This document shows, piece by piece, positions 11,126 through 24,738 of a stretch of 64,000 nucleotides of DNA. The translations under genes and the position numbers were made by a program. The first letter of the stretch is position 1, and the number at the start of each line of letters is the position of its first letter. This stretch comes from Oreocharis arfaki (taxonomy: Eukaryota > Chordata > Aves > Passeriformes > Paramythiidae), in the NCBI GenBank assembly GCA_013398015.1, contig VZRR01005724.1:700831-764830 (forward strand). Reading direction: 5' to 3'. The notes beneath the pieces were generated by a model. That model ran no database searches and was not told where the DNA came from. It was given only the letters and a program-made list of their open reading frames with translations.

Positions 11126-14100
11126 CACCCCGGGAAGAATCACAGGATGGGCACACAGGATGGGATAGTCTGCAGACATCCAGTTGCTTACTATCAGAAC
11201 AGAGCTCAGTTCATTCTAATGCTGCTCTCCATTTGAAAAGTATTTGACCAAAAGTGAACAGATTTGCAAATTCTTGCAGCAGACAGATCTTGAAGTTGTA
11301 GAAGCATCCAAAAATTTTGCTGACAAGACAAAGATCCTCTAACTCAGCAGCCAATTCTGTGAAGTGTTCCCAGCTGCTTCCAACCATGCTGAACCAAACA
11401 AATTTTCTACCAGTCTCCTGTGACTGTAAACAGCACTCTAACATGGCTTTAAACTCGGCAGAATTGCACAATCAAGCAACAATTTTTCATTGTGCTTCTA
11501 GCCTGCTTGCTTGTTTATTCATTCAACTCAGTATTCACTGCACTTAGGTTAACATAAGGATTTCTTCAGATATTCCTTCCTCTTAAGTCTTTGAGCCATC
11601 AGCAAATTAACGAGGTTGCTGTGAAGGTAATGCTTTATATGTAACAGATGTAAATAGCCCATTCAAACCCCCTTCTGCTCTTGGCCTCAGTTATTTAACT
11701 CAAACATCACAATGCAGACTGACCCAAAGAGCAGAAACACGAGAGAATGGCACTGTTTCTGTACCAGTGCAAGGACTAGTTAAGATTGCCTATGTTGACT
11801 TGTGCTGCAGTCTTGCTTTTTAATCTGGTGTTTGAATATTTTCTCACAAAATTGCTAAAAAACCCACAGATGTAGGGGTTGGAACTCAAACATATAGCAA
11901 GGATGCACATTAAAGAAAAGCTTTCAGAAACTGAGAGAATTCATGCTGCTTCAATTTCTGCCTGTGCAAAGGCGAAAGAGTTAATTTGTAAATTTTTTAG
12001 ACTGAATAAATTTCTGAGTTATTTTTGCCTAATTGAAAAACCAATATTTCTTACTGGTTTCCAGATAATCCTTGTTTCTTTTTATTCTACCAGGCCAGGA
12101 CCATAGCTTTTAAGATTTGCTTACATCTCTTACTTCACCACCGTTTTTTAACTTTGATATTTTTTTTTTTCCAATTTTAGAGTGAGTGAGTAGCAAGAAT
12201 TGAAGAAAGTTACTGAAGACTGCTGCAGGGGTGAAAAAACAAAACAATGAACAAAACCCCAAGGAGCACTTTTCTTAATGGCAGTTCAGAATGGCAAGAG
12301 CCATGCATGGAGAAACATGCTGGGCTGGCAGCTTTGAGAGAGGCTTTTCTTTCAGTTGCCGTGACACTTGTTTCCTGCTCCCAAGTAACCCCCTGAGGGT
12401 ACTAATATAGAAATATCCAGCACACATTCTTTTTAACCCCAAAACTATGAAACTGGCTTGGAAAAGAGTAGACCAATCTGTAGAAAACAAATTGCTGTGA
12501 ATTGATCATCTTGGAGGGCTTGACTGTGAAGTAAAAACCAGAGAGAGGGTCACATGAGAGCAGTCCACCATCACAGTTGCCATTTTTGCTTGAATATTAG
12601 AATGCCAAAATTGCAAGTGTTTATTACTAGAGTTTAAAAGAACTTCAGGAGATAAGCTATTCCTACAATGTCTCTATAAAAAATGATTTCACTGTAAAAG
12701 TGTAAGAACACTATTCCTGTATAAGGAAGTGAAGAGTGTAAAATACACAGATAATTTCATAATCAGAGTAAGTAGAGAGATCACTAAACGCTATAGCTCT
12801 TCGCCAGAAGAGGAAGGATCCATGCACACTCTTCTTGTTAATACTGTTGCTGTTACTGCTCATTCTTTTATCTCATTGCTGTTTCCAGTGAATTGTTCTT
12901 ATCTCAGCCTTTGATCTTTGCATTTTGTGTCTCCAGTTCTCCTCTCCAGCCACCCAAGGGGGCAGAAGAGGAGGGAGAGTGAGCAGGCAGCAGCGTGGTT
13001 TAGAGAATCTTGGCAGGAGAACTAAATCGAGGTTTACCTCTCCTAAACTACAACATGGATTAAATAGCACAGCCAAGGAAATCTCTACACAAAAAATAAT
13101 CCACAGCCCAGCACCATTGTCCTATCTTTTTTATTAAAAAAGCACCAAGTTTCCACCACAACTACCCTCAGAAACTAAATCACACTTGGACACAGAGCAT
13201 TAAAGACAAATCACGCACAACTATTTGATATGTAATTGCTCAGTTCTCAAAGATACTGAGCACATCAGGAATCCAGCCAAACTCAGCTTAGTGTTTCATC
13301 TTCAAATCTGGGATGGAGAATTAACCAAACCACACCTCAGAGCAGAAAACGTTCACTCTAACATTTGTTTGTAGGTTCAGGTTTGTTCACCGTACATTCT
13401 GCCAGAGGATGCTACATGCCAGCAGGAAAATGGCTTCTTCAGTGCAGAATGAAGCCAAGAACAGCTGCAGAACTTTTATGAAATGATACCTGTCCTAGAA
13501 GTTCCATGTAGTACACAAGAAGCAGCAGCAGCTCTGTGTTTATTTCACAGAAACAGTGCAGAACCGTACAGGATCCAGCCTCATCAGTCATATTACCTGG
13601 ATGAAAAAAATGTTTAGTTCACCACCCAGATGAACAATTTTAGAGTATAGATATATGTTACAATGATCAGTTGATTAACTCTGACCTGGTGTCAAGGAGA
13701 AGTAAGGAGACCCCCAGCCACAAAACCAAGAGCCATATCTTACTGATAAGTCATAATAAGAATTATCATGAGGTGCCATCCTCCTTTCTTTTGTTGCCTA
13801 CATTCCTTGAACATGAAAAGCCAAGACACCTAACCCTCACTTGTGTACATCTGTAGAAATTTAAGCTTCAGCTCCTCATTGCATGGCATGAAGGCATGCA
13901 CCAACACCTTTTCCAGGAGAACTCTGTCTTTCAAAACTTGTTTCTGTTACAAATTGTGCTACTCTCCCTGATCCCCAGCATCATATATCACCTCATCAGT
14001 TCTGCAGAACTGTTCAGCTGTTTCCCCACTGCATTTCAGCATAGGGAACGTTCAGCTGTGTGTGGGAGAAAGCTCTGAGGCAGCAGGTGCTCCCACCACT

Positions 14101-15506
14101 GCAGAGCTCAGATAATTTTAGGTTCTGCTGTACAGCACAAGACATAGAAATAAATTGGGATGTCAAAATGGGTTTGAGCCAAGTTACTGGCTAAAAAGAA
14201 AAAAAAAAAAGCAAAAAGAAGAGAGGAAAAGGAATGAAAAGTGAGAGACTGAAGCACCAATAATACTTCCCTCACAACTGGAGGCAGGATCATTAACTTT
14301 TCCCAAGCTCATTAAGACCATTTATACTCCTAAGTTTTATCTGTAGACCAAATATTTTGAGGCTGTCTAACTGGAGGACACTTCTCTTGGCAACTATTAC
14401 AGTGCTGACAGGACTTGGCAGCCTACAGTCCATGGGTAGTCACTTTAAAATAGTCAATCCTCTGATGCATTGCAAAGTTTCTGTGCCTTTGAACTTCTCT
14501 GTTCCAGAATTGTTGCTCTTTCCTCAGTGCCACATCTCCTACCAATTACTGATGTGCTGTGGAATACTGTTTAATAAACATTTTCTTGGCAGAGTACATC
14601 ATATAAGTGATCGATCATGAGCTGAGGAAATAGTTTTAAGTACTATATCAGCTTCCTGCATCTCCTTTGAATGGTATCACATAGTCATTTAAAAAAACCC
14701 ACCCTTGGCACTAAATGATTTAATTTAATCTAAACAGAGATTACTTTAATTAAACACACTTTATTCCTCTTGAAATTGACAGAGCACTCCCCTGAAGCCT
14801 TCTATCACTCCATTTATCAAATGATTTCTTTGAGAGCAGCAAACCGCTTCTCAGAGACCACTTTGCTCAGGAGCCACATTTTTGTTCCAAAAACAGGGAG
14901 AAGAAAAATCCACAATAAGAAAACATAGGCAGATTCAACTAATCTCAGATAGGAGTACAGTTACCATGATTCAGCTCCTGACCTTGTAACTGGATACTAA
15001 ACAAAGCTGCAAAGGTTCCAATTAAAAAAAAAAATATTAAATCCATGTTTAAACACTAACAAAATTTAGGAACACCTAGAATTTCATTCAGGCAAATTAA
15101 AAGCCTGGTCTAGTTTTACAATTATTCTGCAGCAATTATAGTGACTGAAAGCCAACAAATCACAGAGTTTGCAGCACAGGAACTGTAAAAATGGAACAAC
15201 AAAGGTATCCTGCTCAAAGAATGCTGGACATTGCTGGAGGAGCATCAGACATGAAGTTTAAGGAGGGGTTGGGAAGGTGTGACTATTAATAGATGCACAG
15301 GACTGAAAATGTAATTCGCCTTGAGCCAGAAATTATAGCAAAGCAAGTACTTTCAATCAGCAGTTCTAATGTTCAATACTCTTCTCAGACAATTCAGAAG
15401 ATATTAGGGGGAACATTAGTGAAGTCAGAAGAATTATACTTAAATGTGTTACACTAAAATAGGGTGGGCCCATACGAACTTCTTGAAGTTAAGTGTGGGT
15501 CACTAG
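11126..15506. other. Gene-free DNA
   Basis: No gene or transposon recognised. It contains the CTCF-like motif near 12.95 kb in a locally GC-richer patch, an A-rich stretch near 14193-14220, and an AT-rich block at 14700-14880 with repeated TTTAATTAAA-like homeodomain cores. Confidence 0.68.
12952..12965 (+). promoter_or_regulatory. CTCF-like motif
   Basis: ACCCAAGGGGGCAG matches about 11 of 14 positions of the CTCF core (CCASYAGRKGGCRS), including the intact AGGGGGCAG half. It sits in a locally GC-richer patch. This is motif evidence only. Confidence 0.2.
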
Positions 15507-16049
15507 CAGAGGCTGGGCAGAGGATGCATCAAGAGCAGCTCTGAGGACAAGGACTTGGGGGTGTTGGTGGATGAGAACATCAACATGAGCTGACACTGTG
15601 TGCTCAGAGCCCAGAAAGCCAGCTGTGTCCTTGGTTGCACCAAAAGCAGCGTGGCCAGCAAGGTGAGGGAGAGGATCCTGCCCTTTGAGACCCCACCAGA
15701 GAAGGCTCACAGGGCAAACCTTACAGCAGCCTTCCACTACTTGAAAGAGCCTGCAAGAAACCTGGAGAGGGACTTTTCACAAGGGCATGTAGTAATAGTA
15801 CAAGGGAGAATGGCCTTAAGCTGAAGGAATGTAGGTTTAGATTAGATATTAGGAAGAAAGTCTTTACTGTGAGGGTGCCAAGGCACTGGAAAACATGTTC
15901 CTGTGAAGATATGGATGCCATGTCTCTGAAAGTGTTCAAGGCCAGGTTGGAAGGTGCCCTGAGCATGGAGGTGTCCCTGCCCATGGCAAGAGGGTTGGAA
16001 CTAAATGATCTTCAAGGCCCGTTCCAACCCGAACCATTCTATGATTTTT
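15507..16049 (+). mobile_element. CR1 LINE, 3' fragment with internal deletion
   Basis: Sense-strand CR1 3' region. It contains 'GACTTGGGGGTGTTGGTGGA' (about 15550), 'GCGTGGCCAGCAAGGTGAGG' (about 15649), 'GGATCCTGCCC' (15673), 'TTAGATTAGATATTAGGAAG' (15837), 'GAAAGTGTTCAAGGCCAGG' (15928) and 'TCCCTGCCCATGGCAAGAGG' (about 15975). It ends in 'AACCATTCTATGATTTTTAG'. At about 15699-15706 the sequence jumps from the 'GAGACCCCACC' segment straight to 'AGAGAAGGCTCACAGGG', so roughly 200 bp of family sequence is missing. A second small deletion lies near 15957. No intact open frame remains. The preserved 3' end suggests a younger copy than the one at 53.6 kb. Confidence 0.92.
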
Positions 16050-17009
16050 AGTCTTGCGATGTATGTTCAGAGTGATTGGGACCGCAAAAGAAGAGGGAAG
16101 AATAGATACATACAGATGCTGTCGCTTTTCTTTTGGTACCAATTTTTTTTATTTTTAAAAAGAAACAAAATCCTTTTCAGAAAGATCAAAACATTTAATT
16201 GATTCCCTTTTCTTTTCACCTCCAGTATATCTGTGGGTGTGGACTGGGGTGGGATGGAGGGGAATCATCATATTGTTAAAAGAAAAGTCTGATTTCTATC
16301 ACTGTTAAACTAAAATGTAACTAGAGGTGTTCATAAACATCCTGAAATAATTCATTTCCTTTTCCTTCCAAATTCAACATTTTCAGTCTGATTTGCAGAC
16401 AGCTATCTGAAATAGATCCAAACTATTATCAAATCAGCATGCTAGATGACTGACATTCACCCTTCACTGAAAGACTCTCAGATAATAGATTCATGAAAAT
16501 TCTATCCCAGGTGTCTGAGCTTTTTAATGACTAATAGAACAGTGTCTTTCCAGGCTCACCTTTCATTTGTTATTTACTCAGCAGTATTTACACACTGTTA
16601 AGGCAGGCTAAGCTATACAGGGAATAGACATGCACAAATATAAACAGAATTATAATGTCCTGGTTGCAAGATAGCTGCGACAGAAAAATATGCCAGTTAT
16701 GCAGAAGAACCTAGCAATGAGTCACTACTCTGAAACATTCAGGCAGTTCTTAAAATATCTGTAATTATCCTTCCTACTCAAGTACAGAATGCGCCTTTTA
16801 TTGCCATTGAACCATTTACTGCCATTCATCTCCAAGGATTTTTACCAGAGGAGGCTATCAGAGAGAGAGTCTTAGTCCCACAGTAGACATCTTGGAAGAA
16901 TTAAGGGTACCCAGTGATCCTGATCTCAAACTACAGGGGCCAGTTTTGTCCCCCAGCTGCTTTGAGGCAAAAAGCCCCCTACAAAAGGAAAGAAAATTGT
17001 TGCCAAGAA

Positions 17010-17125
17010 AAACTCCCCAGAAAACCCCCAAAACCAAATATCAAGAGACCACCCCCTCCCAAAAACCCACAACATTCCCCCCAAAAAAACCAAACCAAAA
17101 CAAAACAAACCAAAAAACCAGACAT
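17010..17125 (+). repeat. A/C-rich low-complexity tract
   Basis: About 115 bp made almost only of A and C in the pattern AAAACC / CAAAA. It produces lysine- and proline-rich open frames by composition alone. A retroposon tail or a plain low-complexity expansion are both possible. Confidence 0.85.
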
Positions 17126-20100
17126 CAAAAAGGTAAGTTAAAGTACCTGTCTCTCCTAGTGGGCAGTATAAATATATGAGAACCCTGATGAAGCTGTTTA
17201 TACTTCAGGAAGCAAGTCTCCTTTGGACATTTTCATTGACCAAATTATTTATTTGCACTTATCAGTATGCAGGCGTGCTTAATATTTTTATGCTTAGGGG
17301 GGTAATTAAACCTATACAGAGTCCCTAGTCCTTCTGTCTCTGGGCTCTGTCTTCCTTCAAACATGACAATTTAGCAAATAAAATTGTTCTAACCTAAAGA
17401 AAAGTTCACAGCTTTTTGCATGTAGAAGATTTATCTTCTTTATTCTCTGCTGAGGGAACAGTTGAGCTTGGAAAGGCCGTGTCCTATGTCCCAGGCATCA
17501 TGCAGTGGAAAGGTATAATTTCACACGAGATATTAACAGTCCATTCTCCTAGCTTCTAATTCTACCTTTATTTTATTATATTTTTTTGGGGTGCCACCAC
17601 CTTCCTGATTGAGTACTCCACTGTCCTACAGAAATAATAAGCAAGTAACGTGCTAAGAAACAACATATTTTTCCTACCTTCTTGGATTGCAGAAACAAGG
17701 TACCTCCTTGTTTTTTGTTGACAACAGGGATAACAGAGAGGGCTGCAGCTGAATCCAAAATTAACCCTTAATGAACAAGTAAAGAAGCCTCCTCCCTACT
17801 ACATTTGAACACTCAAAATAGGCAATAAATTCCTTCCAGAATGTTCTCAAGAAATAGTTTCCTAGTGAGGTCAGAAGGACAGGACACAAAACTTCCTTCA
17901 CTGATTGGTACAAGCTGCTTGTTAGTTGAATGAAATTCAGGTGTCCTTCCTGCTTTAAACATCCTTCTGCAACTTGTGTTAGCTAGCCTGTATTTTTTAA
18001 AAGGAAATTTTAATTGTGAGCACCAATAAACCAGTTCCTCATAAAATTGTACATAGGGATATGTCCCAGGTCTCCTCCTTCTCCCCATGGAAGAAAGTTG
18101 AGCCACCTTCTCTTGCAAAGAGAGGGTGATTGGCTGTAGTAGCATCCCCTGAGGAAATCTTAGACTGTCTCATAGATTAATTTTTGAATTGGGAAAGGTC
18201 TTTGGAGAAAAACAGAAGACACAAGATCATGCCTGTGGTTTTAGCAAGAAAATAACAGATACTAGGCCATGCTCTGAAAGCATATTAACAGAAAAAAGGA
18301 AGAGATAGAAAATGTGGGGATGTGTAAGGTTTTCTGATTCAAGGAATGGATTGTGGTTTGGGGTTTGGAGATGTCAGAAATGCTTCTATTCAGTGCCCAG
18401 TTACCTAAATAATGTTCCACTTTATTTTCAGTCACCTTCTACAGATAATTTTTTTTACCCCATGCAGAGACATCTCTCCAGATATAAGGTTACAAAACAA
18501 CAATAATGAAAGGTTTTATCTTGTATTAGAGGACACCAATTCAGTTGCAATTTTACAAAACTTATTAATAATTAATAGAAAAAAGTGATCTGTTCTCTAG
18601 TGAAAGGGGCAGGGAGGAAAGGGGTTTTTCCTGTATAGAGAATTCAATCTACACACATTAATCATTGATTTTGTTTTACTGTCTCCTCATAAGAAGTGAA
18701 CACAATGCTATAATTTCAGTGTATTATGAATGAAAACACAGTAAATGTTTTTATTTTTCAGTTCAAACTGAATACTTCAACAGACCTTGCCACGAGCTAA
18801 ATCTGTTGATGCCTCTCCACACAAGTGTTGGACTGTTGACAAACCAAACACACAATCTTTTCCATCTAGTCAGTTCTTCAGATTCTACTACTATGAGAAT
18901 TCAATTAGGCAAATTCTTAATTGGTACAGACTGCTTTTCCTGCTAGCAATGACCCTTTACATCATTGTTAGCAATCTTCTATGATTAATTATGCCAGTGG
19001 CAGCAGACTAAATTTCATTTCCATAGACTTCCAAAACACAGCGCTCATTAAAGAGACAGTGGTGAAAAAAATTTCATTATGCCATTTGTCTTTTACCTCT
19101 ATTTACCATGGCATTAGCCCTAGCAGCTTTCTAGAAAAGGCTCTTCAGGTCTTCTTTTCCTTCAGTGTGGAGCTGCAAGGCAGGTAGCCAAATACAAAAC
19201 GTGCTACTACCAGCACTCTTGCCTTAGACTGGGTTTTGTTTGCCAGAACTGAGGCTAAGAGACAAGGAAGGAAGAAAAGAAAAATGTTGTCTAAAGAATA
19301 AAATATCAGGATTTATAGAAAAGCAACATATACAACTGTACATAAACAGCCACATATGTCTAGACAAAACACATTTTTTATTGAAAATATATAAAATTCA
19401 CTATAACGTGGAGAACGAGCATAGCTTCTGCCTGTTATGCCTGTAGCATTTGCCACTTTCTGGAAATAAAGACTGATGAACTGAAACAACCAGGAGTTTA
19501 GAACCTATTCAAGCAGTAAGCATGGAAATAGAAGACAAATATTTCAAAGCAGCCATAGTGAAAATTCAAGGTTTGGGCCAACAATATTTTACGAATAAAT
19601 GCCCTGTCTATATAGTTTTAGGTTTTTTCAACAAGGTGATGCTGCCTGAAAGAGCTTCCATGTTGAGAGATAGCTATAAGTGAACATCAAGATGGATGGA
19701 AAGAAGACTATGATACATTGCACAGAAATGCTTCCACAAAACCCTAACTGGAAAATTGTACTACAGCCAGTTTCACCTGAGGAGAAAAAAATAATCTTCT
19801 GTAGTGCTTTATGCACTAAAATTTTACCCAAATGTAATAAAGCAACTCTAAAAATTTACAGGTGAATTTTCACTTTCAAAAACTCAAAATTATGCTGCTA
19901 GCACAGGCGAAACAAGAGCTGTCCATATTTGCTAGACTCAAAAATCATTCATTAAAGATTTCTTCATTAAAAGCTAACAAACACACACAGTTTTTCTGAA
20001 TTCATTGAGTTGAAAAAGCAGTTTTTTGTAAACACTTAAACCCAGAAATGCATTGAATATTTTAATTGATATTACTTGTCCAGTCTGTTTAAATTTGCTA

Positions 20101-20327
20101 TAAACTACACTAAAACTCCTCATATTTAAGTCAGTTTTCCAAGATGAATCATGAAATGACATCTACTTATTTATAGAGCTTCAGTTTTACCAGTACAAAT
20201 AAAATTGTCTACTTATTAGATAAATGAGATTTCAGCATTGCCTTGACCTGAACAGTAAAGAAGACAAGTTCTATGCCAGAGGCAGAGAAACAGGACAATT
20301 AATGGGTCTTAGGCATGGTGGTCTCCA

Positions 20328-20415
20328 GATAAAAAAAAATTTAAAAAACCTTACCAAACAATCAACCTATATCCCCCCAAAACAACCACCAAACAACAAA
20401 ACAGAAACAAAAATA
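20328..20415 (+). repeat. A/C-rich low-complexity tract
   Basis: A-rich on the plus strand with interspersed CC(C), ending in ACAAAACAGAAACAAAAATAG. Same texture as the tract at 17.0 kb. Confidence 0.75.
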
Positions 20416-20594
20416 GAATTAAGGTAGCTCCCATAACTACTTCAATTGACATATGATAAATTGTAGCTACTTGAGTTCAAGGACCTAGGAACCAAAGATC
20501 TTTTGTCAGCAATTTAAAATGGGCTAGAACTTCAAAACTTTACTTTTTCAAGTAGACTTTTTCATGGGCATTTAAGGAATTAATAAATATTTTA

Positions 20595-20628
20595 AATGAA
20601 AGAATGAAAGAATGAAATGAAAGAATGG
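20595..20628 (+). repeat. GAAT/GAAA microsatellite
   Basis: Degenerate tandem array of ATGAAAGA and ATGAA units, about 34 bp. Confidence 0.85.
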
Positions 20629-21062
20629 TTCACAAAATTAGACAGTTTCTTGGGAGTTTGTACTGAATGTGTAAGAGAAATTTTCAGGATAAAATACTGT
20701 TTGTTTGGTTTTTTTTTAACGTATCCATTTTTACTAAAGCGCATTGGTCAAGCCTAGAGAACAATCCAGAAGAAAACTTCATCTGCTTTAGACATATGCT
20801 TCTACAGCTCAGATCTTTTTGGTCTATAGATTGCTCTTTTCTTTAAAGAAAAGTTTCAAGAAGTCATCAGTAACATCTCTCTAGATGACACAAGAGAAAG
20901 GCTCCAATTATGGTCCTCTAATATCTAGATGCCAGGTGGGAAAATGCTAAATACAACTATAATAAACAGATCAGAGTACAAGAAGAACCTGTTCTCAGAT
21001 ATATTTTTCTGATTATATGCTCTTGATTATCGGTCAACGCTCTTTCCTCAGAGGTGCAGAGG

Positions 21063-21108
21063 GGAAAAAAAAACCAAAACCACCCCCAAAACAACCAAAT
21101 AAAAGAAC
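21063..21108 (+). repeat. A/C-rich low-complexity tract
   Basis: AAAAAAAACCAAAACC followed by CCCCCAAAACAACCAAATA, the same A/C texture as the 17.0 and 20.3 kb tracts. Confidence 0.75.
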
Positions 21109-24100
21109 TCTATCTTCTTACATGACTCATTTTGATCCAAATATCCAAACATTTATAGCAGACTATGGCATAATTAGTGCAATAAGCAGAGGGGTGCGTG
21201 AGGGGTGGCGGTGGATTGTGGTTTAGGTGTTTTTCCCCACTGATGCAAAAATTCCTTAACATAACACATATGTTAAAGCCCTCAGATATCCTGCATAGAT
21301 AGGACAATATCCTTAATGCCTGCTAGTACTAATGCCTTCTTACTGGCTCAAATTTCATAAGAAATGGACAGGACACTGCACTGGATAGCAGCTTTTGTCT
21401 CTGGTACGGGGAGCAGGAAAAAAAATGGGAGATGCCAGTCTCTGTTTCAGAGATTAGGCACAGGGGTAAGCAAAATTCCAGGCAAAATATTCATAGATTC
21501 ATCTCTGCCAGTTTACATCCCCTCTGCACCATCCAGAGCACCTTCATAGAAATTCATCAACTTGTGTAAAACTGAGAGACAGAAAAGCCTCAGTCATCTA
21601 CTCGACCCCACCAGCTCCAGTCTATTGTCATGGTTGACTCCCACCTATCTGCTAAACCTAGTTTGAATTTCAGATGGTTTCCATCTTTATCGCTGTAAAG
21701 CCAAATTCAACCTCATTAAAATTTAAAATGCTCTGCTGTAACTCAGTCACTCAGAATACTGATAATTTTACTGTGTTTTTAAATATGATACACAGTACCA
21801 AAGAGACACACTAAAATAAGTAATTTTAAATCAGTTAAAATATTGCAATTTGAAAGCAAACTGTAACTCTGTAGTTAACACATATCTTCTATTAAAAATT
21901 TACTTTTGCATTAGAAGAATTTATAGGAAAGTGGTTAAACAGGTTACCCTATTATAATAATGAGTAGAACTGCACCTAGTTACAGCAGCTAATAAATTTA
22001 TATGCAAGCACATACAGACCTGTATCTGACACACTGGCAAGTCATATACAGCTCTTTTAGATGAATTAAAGAACAATGCCAACCAAGCAGCTTTTTCCAA
22101 GGGAACATCAGAAAATATTAATACACAGAATTTGATTAATTATTTTGAAGAAACATATCCAGTCTTAGACCCTTCATAAAGAAATTTATCGAAACATTTT
22201 CTTTTAAAAATGTAAGAATATTTAAAATAATTTTTGTCATCAGGCAAAATGACATCTAAACAGACTGATTCCTTGAGACCAAAAGGTAATCACATTTCTT
22301 TATTTATTTTCATTACCTGATTGGGGACAGAACTTTATAATGACACAGGAGTTTGAAATATAAAATTCATTTAAAATATTTTAAATCCATACCTGCCTAG
22401 TAGCCTACATTGGTGAAAGAATCTCACAAAAGAGAATAACGATTTTTATTGAACAGAGGTATTCTGAATAGTGAAGGCAAGAAGAACAGTCTAATCTGAG
22501 CTCTTTTAAGGTGTCATCAGTGCTTTGAATTTGCATGCTTTGCTTTAGTGCTTACACACCCAACACCATATAAACTTTGCAACTGCAGCAACTTTCAGAG
22601 TGCATGGTACAAGCAATAAATTACAGAGCACACACTCTGATACAGCACACCTAAATCCATTTCCATGTTGTATTCATTGCAACAGATTAGCGGGGCAGTT
22701 AAACGGAAGCATGAATGCCATTCTTCAAAATATTTAACTGTAAAGGGGACATGAGATTTAAGTGATATTCCCTATCACATAATAAAGGGAACAGAGATGG
22801 TCTGATGCCCAAATTTCCACAGGTAAAGTATAGGAAATTGGATGGCTAAGAGGATAGCAAAACTTTCATCATTCTTATGCCTATTACTTCAGTTCCGTAT
22901 AGGGCTTTCTTTTGGTTTAGAAAACAAAATAATTTTGTTCTTGTTTATTTTGATCTGGCATAAAATAGTAGTCAGAAATCTGGCTTTACAGACCTGTACT
23001 TCTGTTGAAATAGAACAGGGACAGAAAACAACATAAGGCAAAATAATCTGGAAGTTAGATACATACCACAGTTGCAGCAAGAGTCACAGAAGTTCAATTT
23101 CAATTATCACTAGAGATCATCATCCTCACTTACCACATTTCCACTGATAATGTGCAACATTAAGGTAGTAAAAAATCTGGTGTATGAATGCAACAACTAA
23201 GAAACCATCTGCTGCATGAAAAGTCAGCTGAGAGAATGACTACGGACATATGGGGATACCAGCAGTTAATCACCCCTTCAAGAGCAAGTCAAGCTCTGGT
23301 CAAATCAAGGTCTGAAAACAAAACAAGGATGGTGAAGAGGCCATAAAACAACAACTGCTGCTGGTTTGTGGTAACCTCAGGGCCCATCCCAGACCTGCCT
23401 CCGCCTCTGGAATCTGCCTGTCACCTCGGCTATGACTTGCTCTAGTTCAGAATAGCTTAAATATTGCCCACGAGTGGAGGCTCAGAGGGAAAAATGGAGG
23501 CGTTGGGAGCAGTGGTAAAGGCACTTTACAATGGGAAAAGTGAAATTATTTTGAAGCACTCAAAATGGATCCAAAGAGGGATTTTGATTCAGATATTTAA
23601 AGTTTAGGTTCTGCTTCCAGAGTGAAGAGAGAGCTGGATCAACTCCTTTAAGTTAAATTTGTCCTTTTGATTTTAGCTGACAGTGTCCAGCAGAACTTCC
23701 ACTGCTTTGTCTATTTGCACAGAAGAGCTGGAGAGTGGTCTACCAAAGGAGCTACTCAGACTGATGTTTTACTTCTAGGTGGTAACAGTAGTTTTCAGGA
23801 AAGTGTATGACATTGAACACCTTTCCATATGGAGACAGAAATTATTCTTCCTGCACCTATTTAACCACCCAATTGTAAGCTGGCAGGTTGATGCAACAGC
23901 AGCACAAAGCTATAGGATCTGTGGCTGGAGGGGCACTGCTGTTCAATTGCAATAACAATAAAAGAAATAGTAAAGAGGTTGCCCTGTTATGGTACTCAAT
24001 GAAAGCTTCCTACACACCAACCCAATTTCCATCTGTGCCAATGGAAATAAATGCTGAACAAGATACTTCCCTGAGACCATTTCACTGAGCTTATATCTAG

Positions 24101-24738
24101 AAACATTTATTCTATTTCACTTACAGGGGACAAAAGTCTGATAACTTATTCTTTTTTTACAGACATTATGCCTAGCCCCCAATCTAGTAGGAATCATCTT
24201 ACACTAATGCAACCATGCACACCAAGAACCTCACAAATGAGCCACCAAAATCCCACACTCCCCACTCACAAATGCCATGGTCTTAAAATTAAAGTACTCT
24301 GCAGACTTTCCATCTCCAAAACATCCCACAGAAATATGTTTGCTTGACATTTGCAGAGGAAGCAATCTTCTTTCAACAATTTCATCTTTTTCTCACCTTT
24401 TCATCAGGACCTCTAATTCTTTGCTACTGAAAAATACCCGGAAACTGTGTTTGTGGAAAACAGAAATCTCCACCACTTCTGGTCTGCCATTTTTGTACCT
24501 TCACTTTCCCTTTTTACTCTTGTTAGAGGAAACTTTTACATTGGTAAGAAATCAGATGCAAACACCTAACCAACGATTAGAAGAGATGCCCAAGGAGAGG
24601 CTGCTGTTTCCTGGCAAAACAATGTTTTTGCCCTTGAGCAGACCTGCACTGAGGAGCAGCAACTGGAAGAAATGTATTTTCTATCTGAATGTCCTGCTCT
24701 CCAAGGCAATCTAAAACATGCTAAGTACAGGCAAACTA

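Larger units (their letters stand above)
16050..24738. other. Gene-free DNA with A/C-rich tracts
   Basis: Nearly 8.7 kb without recognisable genes or transposons. The visible structure is the three A/C-rich tracts and the GAAT microsatellite listed separately, and one POU octamer (ATTTGCAT) at 22529-22536. The largest open frame (145 codons from 24277) is serine/leucine-rich and has no recognisable domain. Confidence 0.7.

Noticed and set aside
16892..17179. Lysine/proline-rich open frame
   Set aside because: Produced entirely by the A/C-rich low-complexity tract.
17813..18145. 110-codon open frame, minus strand
   Set aside because: Mixed composition, but no similarity recognised, no flanking splice signals and no promoter. 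It is near the length expected by chance.
24277..24714. 145-codon open frame, plus strand
   Set aside because: Serine/leucine-rich with no recognisable motif or splice context. It ends just before a CR1 copy, and nothing supports coding.
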